This document shows, piece after piece, positions 33,209-41,264 of a stretch of 49,372 bases of DNA. Numbering within the stretch: position 1 is the first letter of the stretch; every line of letters starts with the position of its first letter. Source of the DNA: JBMYQA01 sp049600855 (lineage in GTDB: Bacteria > Bacteroidota > Bacteroidia > Cytophagales > Flammeovirgaceae); the NCBI GenBank assembly GCA_049600855.1, contig JBMYQA010000007.1:1-49372 (forward strand), given 5' to 3'. The notes beneath the pieces were generated by a model. That model was not told the origin of the DNA and ran no database searches. It was given only the letters and a program-made list of their open reading frames with translations. A program made the position numbers and the translations under genes.

Positions 33209-34072
33209 TCAAGGCTTTTCAGCATAGACGAGGTAATAATCCCAAATTTTCTTTCGCAAAGTAATGTGTTGATAGTACAATGCTTTGTAATGATCTCTTG
33301 GAAAATGCCGTACCTTAGGGTTGTAAATTCGATAGAGCCAAGAGAAGAATCCCATGACAAAAGAACCAAGAAAAATGCGCATGGAAGTTCTACGCACATG
33401 ATCAGTGATGTTTCGGAAATGCAGTGTTTGGAAACCTGTTTCTTTTAAGATTTTTGTTAAGGTTTCTTTCGATTCAATATCAGAAGCGGCATAAGGATTT
33501 AACCATTTGCGTTTGAGTGCTTCTTCGTGTTCGGTGAGGTCGTCTCTACTTTGAAAACAATCTCCTACAATTAATCGTCCCCCTTTTTTCAATACACGGT
33601 AGGCTTCTTCAATGAGTCCTTTAGGGGCATAAGCAATGCTTTCAAGAGACCAAACTACGTCAAACGTTTCGTCAGCGTATTTGGTGGCCGTATAATCTTG
33701 GGCTTCAAAATCGACTAAATGGGATACTTCATGTTGTTTGGCGTAAGCAGTAGCTCGTTCTACTTGCAATTGGCTTAAAGTAATGCCCTTTGCTTTAGCG
33801 CCTTTGTGTTTGGCTACAAAAATAGCAGAACCTCCAACCCCGCATCCAGCATCAAGTACATAATCTGAAGCGGTAATTTGAGCCATATGAGCCATTTCTT
33901 CATTCATGTGTTGGAGTGCTTCCTGAAAATTTTTGGTGTCCTTCCGCCAAAAACCATAGTGCATCGCCATACTTTCATCTAAATGATACGCATTTTTATA
34001 ATGATTCTCGGTTTGATCATAATAGGCGATGATTTCTTCATTCGAGAATGTCTTGAAGGTATTTTTGCTCAT
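33209..34072 (-). CDS. SAM-dependent methyltransferase, first of a tandem pair
   Basis: 287 aa, paralogue of the following gene. SAM motif I is VLDAGCGVGGSAIFVAKHKG, then KGITLSQLQVERA, FDVVWSLESIAYAP and EAYRVLKKGGRLIVGDCF. Both copies open with DQTE(N/L).YK..Y.L..SMA.H.GFWR.DTK and end with FLGSFVMGFF(S/G)WLY(R/K).YNPKVR, showing duplication of the whole gene. The plant and cyanobacterial gamma-tocopherol methyltransferase group has a similar SAM core, but no such pathway is visible here. Co-transcription of the two copies is likely. A strong terminator of the upstream hemD lies before this gene, so its promoter should fall within about 45 bases of the start. Confidence 0.88.
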   Translation of the reverse strand: MSKNTFKTFSNEEIIAYYDQTENHYKNAYHLDESMAMHYGFWRKDTKNFQEALQHMNEEMAHMAQITASDYVLDAGCGVGGSAIFVAKHKGAKAKGITLSQLQVERATAYAKQHEVSHLVDFEAQDYTATKYADETFDVVWSLESIAYAPKGLIEEAYRVLKKGGRLIVGDCFQSRDDLTEHEEALKRKWLNPYAASDIESKETLTKILKETGFQTLHFRNITDHVRRTSMRIFLGSFVMGFFSWLYRIYNPKVRHFPRDHYKALYYQHITLRKKIWDYYLVYAEKP

Positions 34073-34119
34073 GATGGATTAACGTAATCTGCAAGTTCAA
34101 ACAGGCTCTAATGCAAAAT

Positions 34120-34160
34120 AAGCCCCTCAATATTGGACTTTCCCAATAATTGAGGGGCTT
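34120..34160 (-). terminator. hemD terminator
   Basis: A long hairpin (AAGCCCCTCAAT with ATTGAGGGGCTT, extended by ATTGG/CCAAT with one bulged base) lies 23 bases past the hemD stop. Read on the minus strand it is followed by ATTTTG. Confidence 0.85.
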
Positions 34161-34182
34161 ACATTATGATTAAAAGAATGGC

Positions 34183-34977
34183 TTATTGATTAATACCATT
34201 CGCTTTTTTGATGTATTGTTCAATGGCACCAGTCATTGAAGGTGCATTTGGCATAGGCGCTTGGATATCGAGTACCAAATCTCTTTCCAACACGGCTTTG
34301 GCTGTAGTTGGACCAAATGCAGCTAATCGGGTATGATTTTGTTTAAATCCAGGGAAGTTCACAAATAGTGAGTTGATTCCTGAAGGACTAAAGAAAGCAA
34401 TGATGTCATAAGTTACATCATCCAAATCCGATAAATCACTAGCTACTGTACGGTAAATCACCGCTTCTGTGAAGTGATAATTATTTTCGGTCATGAAATC
34501 AGGAATATCGCTTTTTCTGATATCAGAACAAGGGAAAATAAATTTCTCTTTGGAGTGTTTCTTAATGACTTCAAGAAGATCTTTCGCGGTTTTTGTTCCA
34601 CAGAAAATCTTTCGCTTTCGGATCACGATATACTTTTGTAAGTAGTTAGCAGTTTGCTCAGAAATACAGAAGTATTTCATCTCTGCAGGCATTTCAATTT
34701 TCATGCCCTTACAAATTCTAAAAAAGTGGTCAATTGCGTTTCTACTTGTAAAAATTACCGCAGTGTGATCAAGAATCTTAATCTTTTGCTTACGAAACTC
34801 ACCCAGACCAACAGGTTTCACCTCAATAAAGGGACGAAAATCTACCTGTATGTCGTACTTCTTAGCTAAAGCAAAATAAGGAGATTTTGGATTGCTAGGC
34901 TTGGGTTGAGAAACAAGAATTGACTTTACTGGTTTCATTCTGCTTTCGATAATCTCTGGCATCTTGTTCATTGTCAT
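34183..34977 (-). CDS. hemD: Uroporphyrinogen-III synthase
   Basis: 264 aa, the HemD fold of two alpha/beta domains joined by a linker. Landmarks are KSILVSQPKPSNPKSPYFALAKKY, AVIFTSRNAIDHFFRICKG, EKFIFPCSDIRKSDIPDFM and DIIAFFSPSGINSLFVNFPGF followed by RLAAFGPTTAKAVLERDL. It cyclises hydroxymethylbilane to uroporphyrinogen III for haem and sirohaem. The sequence is weakly conserved, as usual for HemD, but the Bacteroidota pattern is clear. Several starts are possible (34977 or the in-frame ATGs at 34971, 34962 and 34938); the last gives MKPVKSILVSQPKP, a common family start. A DUF4271 gene lies 154 bases upstream on the same strand, the usual neighbourhood in this phylum. Confidence 0.88.
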   Translation of the reverse strand: MTMNKMPEIIESRMKPVKSILVSQPKPSNPKSPYFALAKKYDIQVDFRPFIEVKPVGLGEFRKQKIKILDHTAVIFTSRNAIDHFFRICKGMKIEMPAEMKYFCISEQTANYLQKYIVIRKRKIFCGTKTAKDLLEVIKKHSKEKFIFPCSDIRKSDIPDFMTENNYHFTEAVIYRTVASDLSDLDDVTYDIIAFFSPSGINSLFVNFPGFKQNHTRLAAFGPTTAKAVLERDLVLDIQAPMPNAPSMTGAIEQYIKKANGINQ

Positions 34978-35131
34978 ATCTCCGCTTTTTAAGCCTTAAA
35001 AAACACTCAATAGGAATGTTTGCTTAATTGTAAAGGCTGATTCCACATGAGACCTACTGAAAATACCCCATCTGGTGATTATGATTTTACAACAGTTGGG
35101 TAGTTAGGTGCAAAAAGGGTTCCTGTTTTGG

Positions 35132-36268
35132 TTAATTTCCGAGCAAAAGCCGCACTAAAACCAACGCAGGCAAAAATTCAGTGGCGCAAAGGTACGAAAA
35201 TAAATAGACTTTCCTGAAAGGTAAGACCTTATTTATTCGGTAAATTGTTAAAAAACTGCTGAAAAGAATGGTAGATACTACAAATGTAATGCCCCAACTG
35301 TAAGCAGTAAAAGGATTAGGAAAGGAGGAGAAGTTTAACAAAACCCCTCCAAAAATTAATAAAATGCAATAAATCTGGTTCACATTCATAAACTCTTGAA
35401 TGTGAATATTCAATATTTTTCTGAAATCATACAAGATGCTGAGTAGCCAAATTACGAGGTATTTGCCGGCTAAAAACATCAAAATAAATGAACAATAGGA
35501 TAAAAACTTACCAAGGGCGGTATCTGTAAATGGTAAAAATGGAATGTTCGTATCCTTAGAAAAGCTTGTAAATCGGTTTAATACCATCAAGATAAAGGCG
35601 AGTGAAAAACAAAATACCACATTAAAAACTAAGAATGATAATCCGTTAATTCGAGTGCCCTGATTAATGGATTTAGTGAATCCAACGAGATAGCGTCTTA
35701 AATAATCAAAATCAAAAATTGGATTGGGAATTCGGGAGAAAAAGGCAAATACACCCAACAAAATGATACTCAAAAATGTAAATAGGTTCCTGTCTAAATT
35801 TCTATTTCGCAGGTGAGGTTGAATGAAGCGATCTCCTTTAAGGCTCGTATCGGTAATGGTTTGGTAGCGAACAATATTGGTGTGTAACGGGAAGAGTCGG
35901 TTTTCGGGATGGTAAAGTGTGACCAGCAAGGTGTCTTGTGCGGGTTGAGCTAATGTTGAAATTTGGTAAAAAGCTTCATTACCTTCTACAAAATCAATCA
36001 GCTTATTGTTCACAAACACGCGCACCTTTGGATTAGATTGAATCTGAAGAGTAAAACTTGCCCATCGTTTTTGTTCTAACAGCAAATGTACGCGTGTAAC
36101 ATTGCCATGATAATTTTTGAAATAAGGCACATACACGCCTGATTCTTCATCAAAAACAACCCAATCACTGTTCAAGTTCTTCACCACCACGTCTTCTTGT
36201 GCATATCCTTGTGGTAGATTTGCCCAACAACACCCCAATAAAAAAAGAATAAATAGCCACTGACGCAT
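35132..36268 (-). CDS. DUF4271 membrane protein
   Basis: 378 aa. A signal peptide (LFILFLLGCCWANLPQGYAQ) precedes a beta-rich periplasmic domain (about 25-160) and then about six to seven membrane helices (160-375). The membrane part (FDYLRRYLVGFTKSINQG, then YSWGITFVVSTILF) fits DUF4271, a Bacteroidota family nearly always next to hemD. Its molecular function is not known. The domain order suggests an inner-membrane protein with an extracytoplasmic sensor part. It is probably the first gene of a hemD unit. The final residues LVLVRLLLGN stay hydrophobic, so the C-terminus is likely in the membrane. Confidence 0.85.
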   Translation of the reverse strand: MRQWLFILFLLGCCWANLPQGYAQEDVVVKNLNSDWVVFDEESGVYVPYFKNYHGNVTRVHLLLEQKRWASFTLQIQSNPKVRVFVNNKLIDFVEGNEAFYQISTLAQPAQDTLLVTLYHPENRLFPLHTNIVRYQTITDTSLKGDRFIQPHLRNRNLDRNLFTFLSIILLGVFAFFSRIPNPIFDFDYLRRYLVGFTKSINQGTRINGLSFLVFNVVFCFSLAFILMVLNRFTSFSKDTNIPFLPFTDTALGKFLSYCSFILMFLAGKYLVIWLLSILYDFRKILNIHIQEFMNVNQIYCILLIFGGVLLNFSSFPNPFTAYSWGITFVVSTILFSSFLTIYRINKVLPFRKVYLFSYLCATEFLPALVLVRLLLGN

Positions 36269-36339
36269 GTTATTGCCTTAAATTTAGATAGCAAAAATAG
36301 AGGGCTTTATGGATAAAAAGGGAGGAAAAACAAAATAAT

Positions 36340-36347
36340 TATATTTG
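36340..36347 (+). promoter_or_regulatory. Candidate -7 element for the epimerase gene
   Basis: TATATTTG fits TAnnTTTG exactly, 27 bases before the ATG at 36375. No -33 TTTG is seen at the right distance. Confidence 0.5.
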
Positions 36348-36374
36348 CAGCTCACCGAATGATAAACAACTCCT

Positions 36375-36785
36375 ATGTTTAAAAAAGTAGAACACATTGG
36401 CATAGCCATTAAAAACTTAGACGCCTCACAAGAGCTATTTCAAAAACTGTTTGGCAAAGAGGCTTATAAAGTAGAAGCTGTGGAGAGTGAAGGCGTAAAA
36501 ACCTTATTTTTTCAGCTTGGGGAAACGAAAATTGAATTATTGGAGGCTTCAAAGCCTGATAGCCCAATTGCGAAGTTTATTGAGAAACGCGGAGAAGGTA
36601 TTCATCATATTGCTTATGATGTGGAAGACATTCATGCAGAAATTGCACGCTTAAAGGGAGAAGGATTTCAAATTTTAAATGAAGAACCCAAATCTGGAGC
36701 AGATAACAAATTAGTTGCTTTTTTGCATCCAAAATCAACAAATGGTGTATTAGTAGAGTTGTGTCAAGATAAAGACTTAGGCTAA
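36375..36785 (+). CDS. mce: Methylmalonyl-CoA epimerase
   Basis: 136 aa, the standard length. Vicinal-oxygen-chelate fold with the metal ligands visible: His7 (KKVEHIGIAIKNL), Gln in FFQLGETKIELLE, His in GEGIHHIAYDVEDI and Glu in NGVLVELCQ. It interconverts (R)- and (S)-methylmalonyl-CoA in the propionyl-CoA/succinyl-CoA route. It is cytosolic. It stands alone here; methylmalonyl-CoA mutase and propionyl-CoA carboxylase are not in the window. The match is strong through the whole length. Confidence 0.93.
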   Translation: MFKKVEHIGIAIKNLDASQELFQKLFGKEAYKVEAVESEGVKTLFFQLGETKIELLEASKPDSPIAKFIEKRGEGIHHIAYDVEDIHAEIARLKGEGFQILNEEPKSGADNKLVAFLHPKSTNGVLVELCQDKDLG

Positions 36786-36882
36786 ATAGCCTATTTGCTT
36801 CTTCTATTGTATATTCACACGCAACTAAAATTTGCGGAATAACATGCTTATTACTGTTCGCTTACACTAAACCAAAAATCAA

Positions 36883-37314
36883 ATGCAAATTACCATCCAA
36901 CGAATAGTTGATTTTGATGCTGCTTTTATCCAAGCACTATTTGAAGCGGCTAATGAGAAATCAGTAAGCCCCAATCCTGAGTTTTTGAAGGATAACCGGA
37001 ACGTCTTGTTGGTTGCTTATACTGAAGGACAAGCCTGTGGTATGCTCTATGCCTACATGCTTACAAGTCCACATAAACCGCATCCTGAAATGTTTCTGTA
37101 CTCCGTAGATACGTTTGAACCGTTTAGAAAACGAGGAGTGGCCGTACAACTCATTGAACAATTAAAGCGGGTTGCCAAGGAGCATGGGTGTGTAGAAATG
37201 TTTGTGATGACTAATAACAACAATAAAGCGGCAATGGGCTTGTATGAGAAAACGGGAGGAGTTGTTGGTAATTACGATGATATTTTGTTCGTATACGAGT
37301 TAAGCGATCAATAA
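36883..37314 (+). CDS. GNAT-family N-acetyltransferase
   Basis: 143 aa. Acetyl-CoA motif A is FLYSVDTFEPFRKRGVAVQLIEQL (R-x-x-G-x-A), followed by the motif B region CVEMFVMTNNNNKAAMGLYEKTGG and an IL-F-VYEL ending. The layout (LLVAYTEGQACGMLYAYML, then HPEMFLYSVDTFEPFRK) recalls the AAC(3)-I-like aminoglycoside acetyltransferase subgroup, but that substrate cannot be claimed. It is cytosolic. It lies 97 bases after the epimerase gene. Right after its stop is a 20-bp repeat also seen upstream of the serine hydrolase. A strong bidirectional terminator follows. Confidence 0.88.
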   Translation: MQITIQRIVDFDAAFIQALFEAANEKSVSPNPEFLKDNRNVLLVAYTEGQACGMLYAYMLTSPHKPHPEMFLYSVDTFEPFRKRGVAVQLIEQLKRVAKEHGCVEMFVMTNNNNKAAMGLYEKTGGVVGNYDDILFVYELSDQ

Positions 37315-37334
37315 TAGTGTTTATCACGAATGGA
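37315..37334 (+). repeat. 20-bp dispersed repeat, copy 2
   Basis: Identical to 24476-24495 over 20 bases, same orientation, placed directly after the GNAT stop codon. Confidence 0.7.
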
Positions 37335-37364
37335 TAATACTTGTTTACAGTTACCCACCTCATA

Positions 37365-37408
37365 GAAATAAATGGACTTAAGGGATAAAGTTAAAGTCCA
37401 TTTATTTC
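37365..37408. terminator. Bidirectional terminator (GNAT / M20 amidohydrolase)
   Basis: A perfect 15-bp inverted repeat (37365-37379 and 37394-37408) with a 14-base loop lies between two converging genes. The arms are AT-rich at the base and give T runs in both directions. Confidence 0.75.
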
Positions 37409-37428
37409 CATTTTGTAGGATTAACTCA

Positions 37429-38625
37429 TTAGATGCCGTTTAATTCTGAAACGGCTAACCAAGCCATGAGTCCCGCACCAATTGGGAGCGAAAGATCCTC
37501 ATCAATATCGAAGGTAGGCGTATGTACTCCCGAAACAATTCCTTTCGCTTCATTACGTGTGCCTAATCGGTAAAAGCAAGCATCCATTTCTTGTGAGAAG
37601 TAGGCAAAATCCTCTGCGGCCATCCACAAGTCAAGATCTACTACATTCTCGTCCCCAAGGTATTCAATGGCAGCGGTTTTCATTCTTCGCGTCAATTCGG
37701 GCTCGTTGGTCAGGAAAGGATAACCTCTCCGTACTTCAAATTCACATGAGCCGCCCATGCTTTCGGCAATCATTTCAGCCATCTTTTTGGCTTTCGCTAA
37801 CGCTTCTGAACGCCATTTTTCATTGAGTGTACGGAAAGTGCCTGCCACATGTACTTCGTTAGGAATTACATTGGTTGCGCCATTTGCAACTACTTTACCA
37901 AAAGAAAGCACACTCGGAATTTTAGGACTACTCACACGACTGACAATTTGTTGTAGGGCCACAATAATGTGAGAAGTGATTAATACTGGATCAATGAACA
38001 TTTCGGGCACGGCTGCATGACCGCCTTTACCACGAACCGTCATGTATAACTCATCTGCACTTGCCATATACATGCCTTCGCGGAAACCTACCTTTCCTGC
38101 AGGGATTAATGGCATCACGTGCTGTCCAATAATTTTCGCAGGTTTCGGATTTTCCAGTACGCCATCTTTAATCATCAATGAAGCGCCACCTGGAACTTTT
38201 TCTTCACCAGGCTGGAAGATGAGCTTGATCGTCCCTTCAAACTCATCAGTCACTTGACTCAATATCTGAGCAGCGCCTAAAAGTGATGACGTATGAACGT
38301 CATGCCCACAAGCGTGCATTACTCCATCTACTTTTGATTTATAGGGTACATCGTTTGCCTCTTTTATCGGTAACGCATCCATATCAGCCCTTAAGGCAAT
38401 CACTTTTGAGCTGGGATTTTTACCTTCAATCATCGCGACTAGGCCTGTATCAGCAATGCCTTCGATGGGACTTAAGCCATAAGATTTTAACTGCTCAGCG
38501 ACGTACGCAGCAGTTTGGTGTTCTTGAAAAGACAATTCTGGATTTGCATGAATGTGTCGTCTATTTTGGCGAATTGTTTCAAAATTTCCTTTAGCGAGTT
38601 CCCTGATTTTTTCTTTTAAACTCAT
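37429..38625 (-). CDS. M20-family amidohydrolase (N-acyl amino acid / IAA-amino acid hydrolase-like)
   Basis: 398 aa. The family marks are RRHIHANPELSFQEHQTAAYV, ALRADMDALPIKE, HACGHDVHTSSLLGAAQIL (metal ligands Cys/His), FQPGEEKVPGGASLM and GGHAAVPE in the lid domain. The final metal-binding region is MAAEDFAYF. Family members cleave N-acyl amino acids such as hippurate, N-acetyl-diaminopimelate or auxin conjugates. It is cytosolic, probably a Zn or Mn dimer. It is divergently transcribed from the DUF4199 gene; a 9-bp dyad sits between the two starts. The exact substrate is not visible. Confidence 0.93.
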   Translation of the reverse strand: MSLKEKIRELAKGNFETIRQNRRHIHANPELSFQEHQTAAYVAEQLKSYGLSPIEGIADTGLVAMIEGKNPSSKVIALRADMDALPIKEANDVPYKSKVDGVMHACGHDVHTSSLLGAAQILSQVTDEFEGTIKLIFQPGEEKVPGGASLMIKDGVLENPKPAKIIGQHVMPLIPAGKVGFREGMYMASADELYMTVRGKGGHAAVPEMFIDPVLITSHIIVALQQIVSRVSSPKIPSVLSFGKVVANGATNVIPNEVHVAGTFRTLNEKWRSEALAKAKKMAEMIAESMGGSCEFEVRRGYPFLTNEPELTRRMKTAAIEYLGDENVVDLDLWMAAEDFAYFSQEMDACFYRLGTRNEAKGIVSGVHTPTFDIDEDLSLPIGAGLMAWLAVSELNGI

Positions 38626-38661
38626 TCCTTCAGCTGATTTAATGAACCTTATTGCACATAG

Positions 38662-38688
38662 TACTACTTTGTTGCTTTAAAAGTAGTA
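38662..38688. promoter_or_regulatory. Dyad symmetry in a divergent promoter region
   Basis: TACTACTTT and AAAGTAGTA form a perfect 9-bp inverted repeat around a 9-base centre between the starts of the M20 gene and the DUF4199 gene. It could be an operator shared by both. Confidence 0.4.
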
Positions 38689-38739
38689 ATAGTTGTGCCA
38701 CTTAATAGCTGAAAAATAAGGATCAGTACGGAAGTATGC

Positions 38740-38747
38740 TAACTTTG
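38740..38747 (+). promoter_or_regulatory. Candidate -7 element for the DUF4199 gene
   Basis: TAACTTTG matches TAnnTTTG exactly, about 50 bases before the ATG at 38798. The -33 region is not consensus. Confidence 0.45.
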
Positions 38748-38797
38748 CCAAAAAATAGTTAGTAGACGAACGGAAATATATTCAAATTAGTTGAATT

Positions 38798-39346
38798 ATG
38801 AATAAACGCATTTTAAAAACAGCCGTTGCTGTAGGCGCATTAGCTGCGGTAATCTGTTTTATCTATTTACTCGTACTCGCTGGGTTTGGCGAAAACCCAT
38901 TTGGGAAACACAAATACATGACGATTGGCTTCTATGGGATATTTTTTGCTGTAGCCATGTGGTGGTATCGAGATAAGTTAAACAATTATGTATTACGAGG
39001 CAGGCAAGCCCTTATTCTCGGCCTACTGATGAACGTGATTTCCACTATTTTTTATGTTGGATTAATCTATTTTTACTTGGCAAACACCACATCAGGAGCC
39101 AAAGTAGTTGAGCAATACAAGGCAGAATCCTTAGTAAAACTGGATGAAATGAAGCGCGTCTACAGTAAAGAGCTCTCACAAGAAGAATATGAACAGACCA
39201 AAGAAAACATCAATAACTTCAATCCTCCAAGCTTAGCCGTACAACAAGTGAGCTTCTATCACGGCTCTGGTGTATTTCTTACGTTTGTGTTTATGCTCAT
39301 CTTTAAACACAATCCCGAAGGTGCTAGGCCTAAAAAGAAAGATTAG
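38798..39346 (+). CDS. DUF4199 membrane protein
   Basis: 182 aa with four membrane helices: TAVAVGALAAVICFIYLLVL, YMTIGFYGIFFAVAMWWY, ALILGLLMNVISTIFYVGLIY and FYHGSGVFLTFVFMLIF. A charged, helical cytoplasmic or periplasmic loop runs from about 100 to 150 (EQYKAESLVKLDEMKRVYSK, then SQEEYEQTKENINNF). This matches DUF4199, a Bacteroidota inner-membrane family of unknown function. It ends with a basic tail (GARPKKKD). A long hairpin follows 8 bases past the stop. Confidence 0.82.
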   Translation: MNKRILKTAVAVGALAAVICFIYLLVLAGFGENPFGKHKYMTIGFYGIFFAVAMWWYRDKLNNYVLRGRQALILGLLMNVISTIFYVGLIYFYLANTTSGAKVVEQYKAESLVKLDEMKRVYSKELSQEEYEQTKENINNFNPPSLAVQQVSFYHGSGVFLTFVFMLIFKHNPEGARPKKKD

Positions 39347-39354
39347 TTTTTAAA

Positions 39355-39416
39355 GAGCTTGTCTAAGAGACTGTTATCAATAACAATGATTTCCAAACAG
39401 TCTCTTAGACAAGCTC
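39355..39416. repeat. Long perfect hairpin between convergent genes
   Basis: A perfect 21-bp inverted repeat (39355-39375 and 39396-39416) with a 20-base loop, ending in AGAGCTT/AAGCTC, lies between the DUF4199 gene and gpmI. It can end both transcripts, but it lacks long T tracts and its stem is longer than usual for a terminator, so a REP-like or mobile hairpin is an alternative. Confidence 0.75.
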
Positions 39417-39474
39417 AACTATACGCAGGTTTTTATCCTGCGATTTTTGGGAGTCAAGGTATAAATGCTAAAAC

Positions 39475-41013
39475 CTATGCAGGAACCTCTTTCAATAACA
39501 AACTCTCTCCCATTTCAGCTGGTTTAGCTACCCCAATCAGTTCTAAGATGGTAGGCGCTAAATCGCCCAATTTTCCATCCTTAATGGGTTCGCGATACGT
39601 TTTGTCTACCAAAATGCAAGGAACTAAATTAGTGGTATGTGCGGTATGAGGCGAACCATCAGGATTAATCATAATATCTGAGTTCCCATGATCTGCAATC
39701 ACAATAGTCGTGTAACCATTGGCTAAAGCCACTTCAATCACATCTTTTGCGCAGGTATCTACTGTTTCACAAGCCTTCACAGCGGCCTCAAATACGCCCG
39801 TATGTCCCACCATATCTGGGTTGGCAAAGTTAAGGCAGACGAAATCTACTTCTTGCTTTTTTAACTCTGGTGTGATTTTATCTCGGATGTCAAACGCACT
39901 CATTTCGGGTTGCAGGTCGTACGTAGCTACCTTAGGAGATGGGCACATTAAGCGCGTTTCTCCTTCAAATTCATTTTCTTCCCCTCCCGAAAAGAAGAAA
40001 GTAACGTGCGGATATTTTTCAGTTTCAGCAATTCGAATCTGCTTTTTCCCTGCTTTTGAAAGCACTTCTCCAAGGGTATTGGTCAAGTTTTCATTCTTAA
40101 AAATGATGTTGACATCCTTAAAGGTCTCATCGTATACGGTCATCGTATAGTATTTCAAGGGCAGGGCTTTCATATTTTGTTCTGGAAAGTCTTGCTGAGT
40201 AAGAGCCATGGTAATTTCCCGACCGCGGTCTGTACGGAAGTTGAAGCAAAATACCACATCGCCTTCTGCAATCGTAGCGAGCGGGTTTCCAGCCTCATCG
40301 GTACAAATAATGGGTTTGATAAACTCATCAGTCACCCCTTCATCGTAAGATGCTTGAATGCCTTCAGCAACAGATTGGACTTTTTTTCCTGTGCCATGCA
40401 CTAGGGCATCGTAAGCCAATTTTACCCGTTCCCAACGCTTATCGCGATCCATGGCGTAGTAACGCCCCGTAACGGAGGCCACTTTACCCGTTGTTTCAGC
40501 CATTGCCGCTTCTAAATCTTGCATATATGCTAATCCACCATTCGGGTCGGTATCTCTTCCATCTGTAAACGCATGTACAAAAACATGATCGTTTAATCCT
40601 GCTTCATGGGCTGCTGCTAACAAACCTTTGAGGTGATTGATGTGAGAATGAACCCCACCATCTGATACCAAACCAATGAAATGAATTTTTTTCTGATTGG
40701 CTTTCGCATATTCAAATGCTTCGATCAAGGTTTCGTTTTGACCTAAGGTTTTTTCTTCAACCGCCTTATTAATTCGGACCAGCATTTGATACACCACGCG
40801 GCCTGCACCAATATTCATGTGTCCTACTTCCGAATTGCCCATTTGTCCTTCTGGTAGCCCTACTGCAAGACCCGAAGCTTCTAGCTTACTATGCGGATAG
40901 GTTCCGTACAAAGAGTCGATAAAAGGCGTATTGGCTTTGTCGATGGCCGAAACGGATTTGTCGGTAGCAATTCCCCAACCATCCAAAATCATCAGTAATA
41001 CTTTCTTATTCAT
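39475..41013 (-). CDS. gpmI: 2,3-bisphosphoglycerate-independent phosphoglycerate mutase
   Basis: 512 aa from the ATG at 41013, the standard length; a longer frame reaches 41064 but adds only residues unlike the family. The alkaline-phosphatase-type metal sites are MILDGWGIATD and FVCLNFANPDMVGHTG, with ADHGNSDIM near the C-terminus. The catalytic serine is in EGQMGNSEVGHMNIGAGR. The phosphotransferase domain insertion has FVHAFTDGRDTDP and VASVTGRYYAMDRDKRWERV. It interconverts 3- and 2-phosphoglycerate in glycolysis, with Mn2+. It is cytosolic. Upstream there is a palindromic site at the presumed transcription start. Confidence 0.96.
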   Translation of the reverse strand: MNKKVLLMILDGWGIATDKSVSAIDKANTPFIDSLYGTYPHSKLEASGLAVGLPEGQMGNSEVGHMNIGAGRVVYQMLVRINKAVEEKTLGQNETLIEAFEYAKANQKKIHFIGLVSDGGVHSHINHLKGLLAAAHEAGLNDHVFVHAFTDGRDTDPNGGLAYMQDLEAAMAETTGKVASVTGRYYAMDRDKRWERVKLAYDALVHGTGKKVQSVAEGIQASYDEGVTDEFIKPIICTDEAGNPLATIAEGDVVFCFNFRTDRGREITMALTQQDFPEQNMKALPLKYYTMTVYDETFKDVNIIFKNENLTNTLGEVLSKAGKKQIRIAETEKYPHVTFFFSGGEENEFEGETRLMCPSPKVATYDLQPEMSAFDIRDKITPELKKQEVDFVCLNFANPDMVGHTGVFEAAVKACETVDTCAKDVIEVALANGYTTIVIADHGNSDIMINPDGSPHTAHTTNLVPCILVDKTYREPIKDGKLGDLAPTILELIGVAKPAEMGESLLLKEVPA

Positions 41014-41046
41014 AAGACTTTCAAGAAAAAGTGAATAGCTAAATAT

Positions 41047-41069
41047 GCTTAAGTGCTTAAGCAAAAATA
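41047..41069 (-). promoter_or_regulatory. gpmI promoter element with adjacent palindrome
   Basis: CAAAAATA (41062-41069) reads TATTTTTG on the minus strand, an exact -7 element. Directly downstream is GCTTAAG-TG-CTTAAGC (41047-41062), a dyad with 7-bp arms at the expected start of transcription, a possible operator. No -33 match is seen. Confidence 0.45.
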
Positions 41070-41186
41070 GGCAAAATGCCTTGGATGGGGAAAGCTTCGT
41101 ACGAAAACGGATGCATTCAAATCAAATCTTAGCTAAACTGATTGATTAACAGTAGTTAACGATTGGGCAATGAATTAAAAAAAGTC

Positions 41187-41217
41187 TTTGTTTGATTCGT
41201 GGATTTTTGTACTTTTC
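41187..41217 (+). promoter_or_regulatory. Promoter of the SLATT-like gene
   Basis: TTTG (41187-41190), a 19-base spacer and TACTTTTC (41210-41217) match the Bacteroidota promoter with one mismatch in the last -7 base, 48 bases before the ATG. Confidence 0.55.
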
Positions 41218-41264
41218 ATAAGAACGAAGCAATATTATTCACCAAATAATCAACTAAACGCCTT

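Noticed and set aside
36883..37314. Aminoglycoside resistance gene
   Set aside because: The GNAT layout recalls AAC(3)-I, but the family is too broad and no residue-level support for aminoglycoside binding is visible.
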